Notes under the pieces: generated by a model
Databases searched by the model: none
Seen by the model: the letters and a program-made list of their open reading frames with translations, nothing else
Told to the model about the DNA's origin: nothing
Part shown: positions 45,136 to 54,695 of the stretch, piece after piece
Numbering within the stretch: the first letter of the stretch is position 1
How the letters are laid out: every line of letters starts with the position of its first letter
Program-made: the position numbers and the translations under genes
From: Vicinamibacterales bacterium
GTDB lineage: Bacteria > Acidobacteriota > Vicinamibacteria > Vicinamibacterales > 2-12-FULL-66-21
NCBI GenBank assembly: GCA_035699745.1
Contig: DASSPH010000083.1
Span: forward strand, 28,354-92,353
Direction of reading: 5' to 3'
DNA: 64,000 bases

Positions 45136-47167
45136 CGCGGACCCAGTCCACCGCTGCCGCGAGCGGACGCGCGTCTCCGCCGGCGCCGACATCCATCGGC
45201 CGCTGCGTGTAGCCGAAACGCAGCTCGACCAGGTTGACGCCGGAGCGCAGCACCGCCTCCGGCAGCGCGCACTCGACGATCTGCCAGCCGGGCGGGACCG
45301 CGAGCGCGTCGCACGATCCGCCCGGCGAGCCGTTCACCTGCACGCTCAACGTCTGCGGCGGCGCGCCGGGATAGGCGAAGGCGTGCGCGCGGATCTGCAG
45401 GCGCAGCGGCGCGGCACGGTCGAGCGGAATGCGCAGCGCCGCCGGCGACGCCGCCCAGCGGAACGTCGCCTCCCCCTCGCGCTCCGGCGTGTGCCACCCT
45501 CCCCCGAGCAGCCACTCGTCGTCTGCGCCGACGTCGACGCGGCCGTAGGGCTGCAGCGGGTCCGCCAGAAAGCGGTTCGTCCACATCAGATCGTAATCGC
45601 CGGGCGTGACGCCGTTGCGGGCGGCGAAGATCAGACTGGCGGGATAGGTGAACGGATTGCCGAACCAGCGGTGCACGACCCGCGCCTGCGCCGCCCAGGC
45701 GCGGTCGAACGAGAGCGTCTCGCCGATGCGCACCGCGCCGTCCTGCGCCGCCTGCATCAGCGCCGCATTCCATACCGCGATCGCGGCGAGCAGCGCGATC
45801 GCCGCGCCGGTCGCATGGCGCTGCAGCAGCCCCGAGAGGTGGTGCACGAACGCGGCGAGACCGAGGGCGAACAGCGGAATCGTCCCGTCGAACCGCCGTC
45901 CGCCGTAGCCGGCGCTGCCCCACCAGTCCTGGATGCAGGCGTTGAAATACACCATGACCCCGACCGTCAGCAGCGCCGGAACGCCGATCGCCGGCCGCGC
46001 GATCGCGAACGCGATCAGGCCAAGCGCGCCGAGATACAGAATCGGCGTCGTGCTGAACAGGCCGTTGCGCGCCGACCAGAGAATGTCGACCAGGTGCGGA
46101 TCGGTCCAGCGCACCTGCGGCCCGACCGGCGAGCGCGCGATGAACGTGCCGTAGATGGCCTTCCAGGCGAGCATCTGCGGCAGGAAGGCGACGAGGCCGC
46201 AGCCGAGGAACAGCGCGCTGCCGGCGGCCGTGTGCCTCAGCGCCGGACGATCGTTCGAACGCCAGGCGCGCACCAGCGCGAGCAGCGCATCGATGCCCGG
46301 CAGCAGCGCGAACAGCAGGTTCTGCCACCGGATGAGCGCCATGAAGCCGGCGAGCAGTCCGAGCGCCGCCCATCCGCGGAGCGATCGATCCGTACGCGTC
46401 GCGCCCCACGCCCAGATGAATCCCGCCACGGCCGCCATCGACGGCGCGTGGGTCATGCTCGGCTCCTTCACCAGGTACCAGGCCATGAACGATCCGGCGA
46501 CGGTGAGGAAGACCGCGGCGCCGGCGATCCGGGCGGCGAAGAACATGCGCACCAGCCGATAGCTGAACCAGCAGCCCAGCAGACCGTAGAAGAGGCCGGC
46601 GACGCACACCGCCTGACGATAGGGATACGACGTGCCGTCGGCCGCCACATCGAGTCCGCGTGCGCGGAGCCGCGTGGCGGCGACGTGTCCGGCGGCGAAG
46701 AACGGCGACCACACGATCGCCGGACCGATCGTCCACGCCGACTCGGCATGGCCGGTGCGCGTCGGCTGGAACAGGTGCGGCTTGTCGCCGAGCCCGAGCA
46801 TCCGGTAGTCGTTCATGAAGTTGACGTCGCGATCGAACGCCAGCGACCGCAGGTAGGCGAAGTAGTAGAAGCCGTCGCTCTGCAGGCGCGCGCCGAGCTG
46901 GAGCTGCAGCGCGAGTCCGACCACGAAGAGCGCTGCGATCACCACTCCCGCTCGGCCTCCGGCGGACTGCGCCGCCGCGGCCGGGCGGCGGCCGGCAACG
47001 GCGAGTCCGGCGATCGCGGCAATCAACGCCGCCGCGGCCACCCACTCGGGCGAGGGAGCCGGTCCCGGAAGCACCTGCAGCAGGGAACGCCGCGCGATCT
47101 GCCGTCCGGCGAGATCCAGCGCCGCAATCGCCAGCGCGCTCCACGCGGCGACACGCCCGGCGCTCAT
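45110..47167 (-). CDS. GT-C-type multi-pass membrane glycosyltransferase-like protein
   Basis: 685 aa with ~12 helices and a C-terminal beta domain. The first luminal loop has SDGFYYFAYLRSLAFDRDVNFMNDYRM, close to the motif SSDEIQYFSYLRSLWFDRDVSFEN of the protein at 54692-56083, so the two are paralogues. ATG 47167 overlaps the previous stop (ATGA). A role in transferring sugar from a lipid carrier is inferred. Confidence 0.75.
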   Translation of the reverse strand: MSAGRVAAWSALAIAALDLAGRQIARRSLLQVLPGPAPSPEWVAAAALIAAIAGLAVAGRRPAAAAQSAGGRAGVVIAALFVVGLALQLQLGARLQSDGFYYFAYLRSLAFDRDVNFMNDYRMLGLGDKPHLFQPTRTGHAESAWTIGPAIVWSPFFAAGHVAATRLRARGLDVAADGTSYPYRQAVCVAGLFYGLLGCWFSYRLVRMFFAARIAGAAVFLTVAGSFMAWYLVKEPSMTHAPSMAAVAGFIWAWGATRTDRSLRGWAALGLLAGFMALIRWQNLLFALLPGIDALLALVRAWRSNDRPALRHTAAGSALFLGCGLVAFLPQMLAWKAIYGTFIARSPVGPQVRWTDPHLVDILWSARNGLFSTTPILYLGALGLIAFAIARPAIGVPALLTVGVMVYFNACIQDWWGSAGYGGRRFDGTIPLFALGLAAFVHHLSGLLQRHATGAAIALLAAIAVWNAALMQAAQDGAVRIGETLSFDRAWAAQARVVHRWFGNPFTYPASLIFAARNGVTPGDYDLMWTNRFLADPLQPYGRVDVGADDEWLLGGGWHTPEREGEATFRWAASPAALRIPLDRAAPLRLQIRAHAFAYPGAPPQTLSVQVNGSPGGSCDALAVPPGWQIVECALPEAVLRSGVNLVELRFGYTQRPMDVGAGGDARPLAAAVDWVRVSVADTGR

Positions 47168-48723
47168 CGTTGCGATGCCCGCGCCGGCATCCGGAGGATT
47201 CGCAGCTCCGGACCGGGATGATCGGCGGACGGCGTGAAGCGCGCGAGCTCTTCGGTCAGGCTGAAGATCTTCATGTAATCCGCGTACTCCTGCGGATACG
47301 CCTGCGGTCCGCCGGCGGCGTCGTTCAGGTAAGGACCGTAGCACTGCGAGGAGGCGACGAGGTATTCGACACCGTCGGCGGCGAAGCTCTCGAAGGGCCG
47401 CTGACGCAACTGCCCGAGGTAGCTCGTCCGATAGGCGTCAGGCAGCAGGATCTGCCGCGACTCGATGGTGATCCGGGCGCCCTTCGGCACGTTGGCGATC
47501 AACCATCTGTAGGCCTGCGCGGTGGTCCACACGCGGGCGGCGTTCGCGTCGAAGACGATCGACGTGTAGGCCTGCGGCACGACCGCGAAGGCGGTGAGCG
47601 CGACGATGGCGGCGACGCGGCCGCGGCGCGACAATCCGGTGTGTCTCAGCGCCCGGACGACCGCCACCACGGCGGAAGCTCCCAGCAGCGCGAGCAGCGG
47701 CAGCAGCGGGAGCAGGTACCGGGCAAACACGAGGTTCTGGTTCGAAATGAATCGGAAATAGACGACGGGAAAGAGAACGGCGATCAGCCATTTCAGCCGC
47801 GACGGCCCTGTGACGACGCGGATGAGGCCAAGGCCGAGGCCGGCGATCACCACCGCGCTGCCCGCCCAGCCGAGCCCGATCCGCAGGTGCTTCAAATACG
47901 TCACCCACGCCGCCTCGCTCCCCGGCACGATCGTCCGGTATTCCGCTGACAGGCGGGCGAACTGGTTGAGGAACTGCGGCAGCTCGATGAACGTGTAGGG
48001 GGCGCCGAGCAGGAACGCGCCGAGCGCCCCCCCCAGCACCGCCAGCGCCGCCACGGTGCGCGACGGCCGCGCGGACGGCGTGAGCGCCGCGCACACCAGC
48101 GGCACGACGATGGCGACGGCGCCGTTGTACTTGGTGGCGGCCGCGAGCCCGACCGCCGCGCCGGCGAGCGCGAACCAGCGCGCCGTGGCCGACTCGTGCG
48201 CGCGCAGCGACAGCAGCACCGCGAGCGTGACGAAGAACGCGACCGGCACGTCCGTCAGCACGAAGTGGGATTCGCGGACGTGCAACGGCATCACCGCGAA
48301 CATCGCCGCGGCCAGCAGCGCCGTCTCGCGCCCCCAGCGCAGGCCGATGCGGTACAGCAGCCACACCGTCGCCGTCCCGAGGATCGCCGTGAGGCCGCGG
48401 CCCCAGACGTAGAACGCTTCGTGCGGCGCCTGCGCCAGCGACGCCCATTCGCCGCGCATCGCGCCGGCGAGGAACCGCGCCGCCGCCACTACCGCCTGCA
48501 TGTACATGTAGAGCGTCGGATAGTCGTAGAAGTGCGGATTCAGGTCGCCCGTCTTCATCATCCGCACGGCGCGCACCATGACTTCCGGTTCGTCCACCTG
48601 CACGCTGAACGGAACGCCGTGGGGCAGCGCCCAGAACCGCAGGAGTCCCGCGGCGAGCAGCGCGAGGACGAGACCGAACGACGCGCGTTCCGCGCCGGTG
48701 TTCCGCGGATCTGTCGGCATCAA
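47164..48723 (-). CDS. GT-C glycosyltransferase of the PMT/ArnT type
   Basis: 519 aa multi-pass protein with the family pattern QVDEPEVMVRA (acidic residues in the first loop), HFYDYPTLYMYMQAVVA and RESHFVLTDVPVAFFVTLAV. It is expected to transfer a sugar from a polyprenyl-phosphate donor on the periplasmic face. It overlaps the downstream gene by 4 bp. Confidence 0.85.
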   Translation of the reverse strand: MMPTDPRNTGAERASFGLVLALLAAGLLRFWALPHGVPFSVQVDEPEVMVRAVRMMKTGDLNPHFYDYPTLYMYMQAVVAAARFLAGAMRGEWASLAQAPHEAFYVWGRGLTAILGTATVWLLYRIGLRWGRETALLAAAMFAVMPLHVRESHFVLTDVPVAFFVTLAVLLSLRAHESATARWFALAGAAVGLAAATKYNGAVAIVVPLVCAALTPSARPSRTVAALAVLGGALGAFLLGAPYTFIELPQFLNQFARLSAEYRTIVPGSEAAWVTYLKHLRIGLGWAGSAVVIAGLGLGLIRVVTGPSRLKWLIAVLFPVVYFRFISNQNLVFARYLLPLLPLLALLGASAVVAVVRALRHTGLSRRGRVAAIVALTAFAVVPQAYTSIVFDANAARVWTTAQAYRWLIANVPKGARITIESRQILLPDAYRTSYLGQLRQRPFESFAADGVEYLVASSQCYGPYLNDAAGGPQAYPQEYADYMKIFSLTEELARFTPSADHPGPELRILRMPARASQR

Positions 48724-48738
48724 GGGAGTCGTCGAAGT

Positions 48739-49977
48739 TTACCCGAGCAGGCGCCGGTAGAGCGCCACGGTCGCGTCCCCGGCAGCCGTCCAGGAGAACT
48801 CACGCTCGACAATCATGCGGCCGGCCGCGCCGTACCGGGCGAGTCTCGCCGGATCGGCGATCGCGCCGCTGATCGCGGCCGCCAGCGCCGACGGATCTCC
48901 GGGCGGCACGAGCCAGCCGTTCCCGCCCGGCCGCACCTTGTCGGGGATGCCGCCGGCCGCGGAGGCGACCACGGCGCGGCGGTGCGCCATCGCTTCGAGC
49001 GTCACCAGCGAGCTGCCTTCGTAGAGCGTGGGGTGCACGAACAGCGTGGACACTTCGTGCCAGGCATGCATGTCGGTATCGGAAACGCGGCCCAGAAACC
49101 GCACCTGCCGCTGGACGCCGAGCTCCGCCGCCAGCCTCTCGAGCGCGGCGCGATGCGGGCCGTCCCCGAGCGCGACCCATCGCCACGCCAGCCCTTCGAG
49201 GCCGCCGTGATCGCGCGCCGCGGCGAGCGCCCGCAGCAGCACGTGAAATCCTTTGCTCGCCTCCAGCCGTCCCACCGACAGCAGCACGCGTTCCTCCGGG
49301 CGAACACCATGATCCGCGCGCAACCGGGCGATCGCCGTCGCATCCGCGGCGGCGTCGATCGTTCGCAGATCCAGCGCGTTGGGAATCGTCGTCATCCGCT
49401 CGCGCGGGATGCCGAGATGCTTCAGCACCACCGGCTCGAGCGACCGATCGGTCGCGATCACGGCGTCGGCCGCGGCGGCGCTGGCGATGACCGCTCTCCG
49501 CAGCGGCAGATATGCGGCCCGCTTCAACCTCGCCCGCGACGGATCGGTGGCGCCGAATTCCTCGAGGCCTTGCGGGTTCATCACCAGCGGGGCCCGTCCT
49601 TGACCGTTCTTCCGCGCGCGCGCGTAGCCGAGCACGCTCGCGCCGAACCCGTGGACGATATCCGCCGCTCCGCCGCGGACCAGCTCCAGCGCCCGGCGCC
49701 CGGCGCGCAGCCCCCACACCGGATACGCCGTACTCCGATCGATCACCGTCGTCCCTCTCCGGCCCGCGAGGGGAAAGGTGCGGTACGGGACGAAGTCGGC
49801 GTTCAGGTCGGGGTGCACTGCGGCGGCTGTCAACCCGGCATCGCGCGGAGGCGGTGAGATCAAGGTGACTCCCACGCCTCGCTCGATCAGCGCGCGGATC
49901 AGGTCGAAGACGTGCCGCTCGAGCCCGCCGTATCCGTGCAGCGGAAACACCGCCCGCGCGAGGATCACGGCTCTCAT
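48739..49977 (-). CDS. GT4 glycosyltransferase A
   Basis: 412 aa GT-B enzyme. N-terminal donor region begins RAVFPLHGYGGLERHVFDLI; C-terminal motifs VLLSVGRLEASKGFHVLL and EGSSLVTLEAMAHRRAVVAS contain the E-x7-E signature. Its start overlaps the upstream GT4 gene's stop by 4 bp. Confidence 0.9.
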   Translation of the reverse strand: MRAVILARAVFPLHGYGGLERHVFDLIRALIERGVGVTLISPPPRDAGLTAAAVHPDLNADFVPYRTFPLAGRRGTTVIDRSTAYPVWGLRAGRRALELVRGGAADIVHGFGASVLGYARARKNGQGRAPLVMNPQGLEEFGATDPSRARLKRAAYLPLRRAVIASAAAADAVIATDRSLEPVVLKHLGIPRERMTTIPNALDLRTIDAAADATAIARLRADHGVRPEERVLLSVGRLEASKGFHVLLRALAAARDHGGLEGLAWRWVALGDGPHRAALERLAAELGVQRQVRFLGRVSDTDMHAWHEVSTLFVHPTLYEGSSLVTLEAMAHRRAVVASAAGGIPDKVRPGGNGWLVPPGDPSALAAAISGAIADPARLARYGAAGRMIVEREFSWTAAGDATVALYRRLLG

Positions 49978-51236
49978 CGTTCGGAAAGCTCGCGGTAGAG
50001 CGCTTCGATCCGTTCGACGACGACGGGAGCGTCGAACTCGCGCGCGACCTTGCGGCGCGCCGCCTCGGCGAGACTCCTCCGCAGCGGCGCGTCATGGCGC
50101 AGACGCCGGACGTCGTCCGCGAGTTGCTGCGGCGATGACGACAGCAGGCCGGTGACGCCGGGTTCGATGATGTCTCGTGTGCCGCCGGTTTCCATCGCGG
50201 CGATCGGGACGCCCAGGGCGCTGGCTTCGATCAGCACGCGGCTGAGGGATTCCGGGCCTCGCGAGGGGAAGATCAGCAGGCTCGCGCCGGCGAGCAGACG
50301 CGTGGCTTCATCCTTGTCCAGCCAGCCGGTGAATTCGATCCGCCGGCCGGACGCCCTGGCGGCGGACTCCACCTTCGCGCGTTCGGGGCCATCGCCCACC
50401 ACGATCAGCGGCCAGTCGAGGCCGGCGTCACGGACGACCTCGACGAGATATCCCGTACCCTTGTTCGGGGCGAGCTTTCCCACATAGATGGCGTACAACT
50501 GCTCCACCAGGTGCGCGTCGCGCGGCGGCACCCGCGCCGTCTGCTGCAGCGCCGTCACGTTCACCGGGTTTGGAATCACCTCGATGCGAGTAGCCGAGAG
50601 TTCGGGAGCCCGGGCGCGGAGATCTTCTGCGATCCGGCGGCTCACCGCGATGACGGCGCTGGCGCGCGCCAGCCCCGATCGCTTCGCGGCGAGGTTCCGG
50701 CGCATGTAAGGAATCATCGGCAGCGCCGCCGGCCACAGCGCGCCCGCGCGCGGCTGAATGCAGACGCGCATGTTCGCGGACGTGCACGCCGGGCACAACT
50801 CCAGCCCCTCGCGTGTGTGCAGCAGATCGGACCAGTAACACACCGGCCAGTAATCGCGCACGGTGGCCACCGCCGGCAGCCCCGCCGCCCTGGCCGCGTC
50901 GATCGCGGCGACGGTCGTCATCACGTGCTGCCCGTGGACGACGTCGAAGCGTTCCGAGGCGAGGACGGACGCGAGATACGCAGCCAGCGAGCGTGTGAGC
51001 TTCTCGCTCTTGTAGTAGTTCCGGACGTAGGGAAAATCCGGGGCGGGCGCGCCGAAGTGGCGTACCGGCAGTCCGTCGAACCGGGTTTCGCGAACGCCGC
51101 CCGGCTCCCCGGGACGCGGCTGCACGATCAGGACGTCATGCCCTCGGGCGCGGAGGCCGCGCGCCAGCTCGTACGTGCTCCAGCCGCTCCCGCCGCAGAT
51201 CGGCGGAAACGCATCGGTGGGGATCAGGATCCTCAT
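49974..51236 (-). CDS. GT4 glycosyltransferase B
   Basis: 420 aa GT-B enzyme starting MRILIPTDAFPPICGGSGWS. C-terminal motifs AIYVGKLAPNKGTGYLVEVV and GPESLSRVLIEASALGVPIA are clear. A Cys-rich patch (CPACTSANMRVCIQP) in the acceptor domain is unusual for GT4 enzymes. Overlaps neighbours by 4 bp. Confidence 0.9.
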   Translation of the reverse strand: MRILIPTDAFPPICGGSGWSTYELARGLRARGHDVLIVQPRPGEPGGVRETRFDGLPVRHFGAPAPDFPYVRNYYKSEKLTRSLAAYLASVLASERFDVVHGQHVMTTVAAIDAARAAGLPAVATVRDYWPVCYWSDLLHTREGLELCPACTSANMRVCIQPRAGALWPAALPMIPYMRRNLAAKRSGLARASAVIAVSRRIAEDLRARAPELSATRIEVIPNPVNVTALQQTARVPPRDAHLVEQLYAIYVGKLAPNKGTGYLVEVVRDAGLDWPLIVVGDGPERAKVESAARASGRRIEFTGWLDKDEATRLLAGASLLIFPSRGPESLSRVLIEASALGVPIAAMETGGTRDIIEPGVTGLLSSSPQQLADDVRRLRHDAPLRRSLAEAARRKVAREFDAPVVVERIEALYRELSER

Positions 51237-52426
51237 CGGCGGGTCCGGCGCTCTCGCGCTTCGAGCAGGGCGGCTTCGAGCGCGCGGCAGTGTGCGGCCC
51301 AGCTGTAGTCGCGCACCGCGCGAGCCCGCGCGGCGGCGGCGAGCGGGGCACGCACGGCTGGATCGCTCAGTTTCAGCAGGGCGTCCGCCAGCGCCTCGGC
51401 GTGGCGCCGGCGCCGATCGTGCGCGCTGCTCTCGAGCGGAACTTCATACAGCAGCCCTTCGCGTCCGTTGGCGACCAGCGCCGGAAGGCGATCCACCGCC
51501 GGAGCGACGACCGGGAGTCCCGTGGCCATGTATTCGAAGATCTTCAACGGCGACCAGTAGAACCCGAGCGAGAGCGGGGCGTGGGCTGCAGGATCGAACG
51601 GCGCGACGCCGATGTGCGCCGACGCGAGCATCGCGGGCATGCGATCGTGAGGAACCGCGCCGGCGAAGGCGATGCCGTCGATTCCCGCGGCGGCGGCCTT
51701 CACTCGCGGCAGCTCCGGCCCGTCGCCGATGAACAGCGCGCCGATTGCGGATTGCCCCCGCGCTCTCAGCACTTTGATCGCGTCCACCAGGTTGATCGCG
51801 CCATGCCAGGATCGAAACGCGCCCGAGAACACCGCGACGGTGCTCGCGCGAAGGTCCACGTGCGGCGCCCCGGAGGCGGCATCCGGACGGAAGCGGTCCG
51901 TGTCCGCGCCCCACTCCAGGACGCGGATCCGCTCGGGCGGAATCCCGCGCGGCAGGATCGAGGGATCCGGCGTGACGATCACGTCGGCGGTTCGGCACAA
52001 CCGCTCGCGCCAGCGGCGCATCGGCTGCACGATGAGCGCGCGGTCCAGCAGCGCCTTGGCCGAGCCCGGGTGATCGATCACCGGAGCGTTGACTTCGAGC
52101 ATCCCGACGGATCCGAGCTTCGGCGCCAGGCGGATCGCTTCACCGCCGAAGTTATGGTAGCGCTCGATGATGGCGTCGGGCCGGATGCCGCGCGCCAGCG
52201 CCGCGATCCGTCCGCTGCGGGCCAGGCGCAGGTGCGTCGAGCCGAACGGCGGCGGCATGGCGATCCAGCGCACGCTCGACGGCCGCGGCGCACCGGATCC
52301 GGGGGTCACCAGCGCCGCGACGTCGTGGCCGAGCGCCGCCAGCCCTTCCGCGACCGCGGCGACGTGCACCGATCCTCCCTTCGTGCCCGGGACCGTCTGG
52401 TCGATGGCGGCGTAGAGAATCTTCAC
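51233..52426 (-). CDS. GT4 glycosyltransferase C
   Basis: 397 aa. The GTG at 52426 (VKILYAAIDQTVPGTKGGSV) is used since the frame is open far upstream in a shadow. Motifs GAINLVDAIKVLRARGQ, ALFIGDGPELPRVKAAAAG and PLKIFEYMATGLPVVAP. Overlaps the methyltransferase stop by 4 bp. Confidence 0.9.
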   Translation of the reverse strand: MKILYAAIDQTVPGTKGGSVHVAAVAEGLAALGHDVAALVTPGSGAPRPSSVRWIAMPPPFGSTHLRLARSGRIAALARGIRPDAIIERYHNFGGEAIRLAPKLGSVGMLEVNAPVIDHPGSAKALLDRALIVQPMRRWRERLCRTADVIVTPDPSILPRGIPPERIRVLEWGADTDRFRPDAASGAPHVDLRASTVAVFSGAFRSWHGAINLVDAIKVLRARGQSAIGALFIGDGPELPRVKAAAAGIDGIAFAGAVPHDRMPAMLASAHIGVAPFDPAAHAPLSLGFYWSPLKIFEYMATGLPVVAPAVDRLPALVANGREGLLYEVPLESSAHDRRRRHAEALADALLKLSDPAVRAPLAAAARARAVRDYSWAAHCRALEAALLEARERRTRR

Positions 52427-53484
52427 TGGCCCGCGGCCGCCTCGGCGGACGGCAGGCGTTCGAGCAGCGCGAAGAACGGGCCGGACTCGATTCGCCCGAA
52501 CAGGAGCAGATCCAGCTTCATCGCCGCGGTGAGCGCGCCGAGCGCCGCGCGCGTCGCGCCGCTCGACGCCACCCGCTGCTTGCCGGCGGTGCGCGCCGCC
52601 TTCAACGCGTCTTCCCGGCTCAGGCCCGCGGACGCGCGCCTGGCGCGGACCGCCAGGCGATGCTCGGCCATCCGCATCAGAATATTCTCGACGAATCCGC
52701 CGACGATGGGCGTGTAGTAGCGGATCCGCTTGATGCGGAAGCCGGTCTCGGCGGCGACGCGGCGCAGCTCGGGAATGTCGGCGATCGGGTTCAGGTGATC
52801 GGACTTGCGCAGGTGCTCCTGGCGCAGGTCGATCACGCCGGCGCGATCGAGCCGTCCGGCGAGCGCGTTGATCCATCGCAGGCCGACGGCGATGCGCGCA
52901 TTCTTGCGGACGTGCGTGTAGACGAACAGCTCGCCGCCGGGGGCGAGCACCCGCGCCGCTTCCCGCAGCATGCCGCGCAGCGCATCCGGCGAGAGGTGCT
53001 CGAGCACGTCGAGCGAATACGCCTTGGTGAAGGTGCCGTCCGCGAACGGCAGCCGCCGCAGATCGCCGAGCAGCAGGTCCGCGCCGCGCCGCGCTTCCTG
53101 CGCGAAGAAGGGGGCGATGTCGACGCCGACCGTGTGAGCGCGCCAGTCGCGGTTCCACACCAGGGCGCGGCCGCTGCCGCAGCCGAGATCGACGACGAGA
53201 TCGCCGGCACCGGGGGCGAGAAACGCGCGCAGCATGTCGTTGCGGATCCTGGATCCGAGCAGCGGCGGGGACACGCGATCGTAGCGCGCGTCGGCATGGA
53301 GCGCCTCGTCGAGGTATTTCGTCTGCTCCTGGAAGTCTTCCTGCGGACGCAGATCGAGGAAGTCCGCCGAGCCGCCGTGGTAGCGGCGGCCGCAGGAGGC
53401 GCAGGCCAGCGCCGGCGGTTCGCCGCGGAGCGCGCCGCGGCAGGCGGGGCACCGCACCAGCGCGAGGAGCCGCGGCGAGATCAC
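52423..53484 (-). CDS. SAM-dependent methyltransferase with Zn ribbon (Trm112-like N-terminus)
   Basis: 353 aa from GTG 53484. N-terminal zinc ribbon CPACRGALRGEPPALACASC, then class I methyltransferase motif I VVDLGCGSGRALVW, motif IV region AYSLDVLEHLSPDAL. The C-terminus is Arg/Ala-rich helical. Expected to modify a glycan or lipid precursor. Confidence 0.88.
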   Translation of the reverse strand: MISPRLLALVRCPACRGALRGEPPALACASCGRRYHGGSADFLDLRPQEDFQEQTKYLDEALHADARYDRVSPPLLGSRIRNDMLRAFLAPGAGDLVVDLGCGSGRALVWNRDWRAHTVGVDIAPFFAQEARRGADLLLGDLRRLPFADGTFTKAYSLDVLEHLSPDALRGMLREAARVLAPGGELFVYTHVRKNARIAVGLRWINALAGRLDRAGVIDLRQEHLRKSDHLNPIADIPELRRVAAETGFRIKRIRYYTPIVGGFVENILMRMAEHRLAVRARRASAGLSREDALKAARTAGKQRVASSGATRAALGALTAAMKLDLLLFGRIESGPFFALLERLPSAEAAAGQ

Positions 53485-54695
53485 GAGCCCGCCCCGGCGA
53501 CGCCGCGGAAGAAGGACTCGAGCCGTTCCGCGCGCCGCGCCCATGTGTAGTCGCGCACGTCGGCCGCCGCCTGCCGCGCCAGCCGCGCGCCCAGCCCGGG
53601 ATCGTTCTTGATGCGTGTGATGCCGGCGACCAGCGCCTGCGGGTTTCCCGCCTCGACGAGCAGCGCGTTCTCTCCGTCCCGCAGGATCTCACGGAACGCC
53701 GGCAGATCGCTGGCGACGATCGGACGCCCCGCCGCCATGTACTCGAACAGCTTGAGCGGCGACGTGAACTCCGACGAGATCGCCGACGCGCGGTTCGGCA
53801 GGATCAGCACGTCGGCGTCGCGCAGCCGCAGCGCCACCTCGGGCGGCGGCACAGGTCCGGTGAACGTCACACGCGAGGCGCAGTCGAGATCGAGCGCGAG
53901 CTGCCGCAGCCTGGCGAGGTCCGGTTCCTGCTCATGACCGCCGACGATCAGCCCCCGCGTGTCCTGCAGCGCGGTGACGGCCTCCACGATCAGGTCGACC
54001 CCCTTCCAGGGATAGAGGTGCCCGGCGTAGCCGATGGTGAAAGGCCGTTCGGCGCCCGGGGCGCGGACGCCGGCGCCGGACGCCGGCGGATCGAGCGGAG
54101 CGGTCCACGTTCCATCGGGCACGACCGCAACCTGCGGCCGTCCGCCGAATCGCCGTTCGAGCGCTCGCGCCAGGCCGCCGGTGATCGTGACGTAGCCCTC
54201 GGCCTCGCGCCACACCCGGGCATCGCGGGCGGCGAGCCGCCGCAGCTTCGCGGCCGATGCGGGCGGCGCGCCGCTGAGCAGCTCGGGCCTGGCGGCGGCC
54301 GCGTCGGCGGCGAGCGTGTGCGCCTCGTACACCACCGGCGCGCGCATGGCGGCAGGGACGCGCAGGAGCAGCGACGCGAGCGCGAGATCCCGCGTGAAGA
54401 TCAGATCCTGCCGCGCCCGGCCGAGCGCCCGCCCGAGCGCGAACGTCAGGTAGCCCGCGCGGCGTGCCGCCGGGGGACCGGTCAGCGGCGCCACCTCGAC
54501 GCCGAGCGTCGGCAGCCGGCCCAGACCGTAGAACGCGTATGGATCGCGCGGCGGCACGTGCGTGTCGGGACGCACGATCAGCGTGACGTGATGGCCGCGC
54601 GCCGCCAGCGCATGACAGGTGGCGATCGACTGGATGCCGTTGGCGCGCTCCAGCGGAAAGCGGATGTCGGCGAGATACAGGATGCGCAGCGTCAC
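53481..54695 (-). CDS. GT4 glycosyltransferase D
   Basis: 404 aa. Starts MTLRILYLADIRFPLERANG; C-terminal FTIGYAGHLYPWKGVDLIVE, SRVTFTGPVPPPEVA and PLKLFEYMAAGRPIVA mark it as GT4. Overlaps both neighbours by 4 bp. Confidence 0.9.
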   Translation of the reverse strand: MTLRILYLADIRFPLERANGIQSIATCHALAARGHHVTLIVRPDTHVPPRDPYAFYGLGRLPTLGVEVAPLTGPPAARRAGYLTFALGRALGRARQDLIFTRDLALASLLLRVPAAMRAPVVYEAHTLAADAAAARPELLSGAPPASAAKLRRLAARDARVWREAEGYVTITGGLARALERRFGGRPQVAVVPDGTWTAPLDPPASGAGVRAPGAERPFTIGYAGHLYPWKGVDLIVEAVTALQDTRGLIVGGHEQEPDLARLRQLALDLDCASRVTFTGPVPPPEVALRLRDADVLILPNRASAISSEFTSPLKLFEYMAAGRPIVASDLPAFREILRDGENALLVEAGNPQALVAGITRIKNDPGLGARLARQAAADVRDYTWARRAERLESFFRGVAGAGS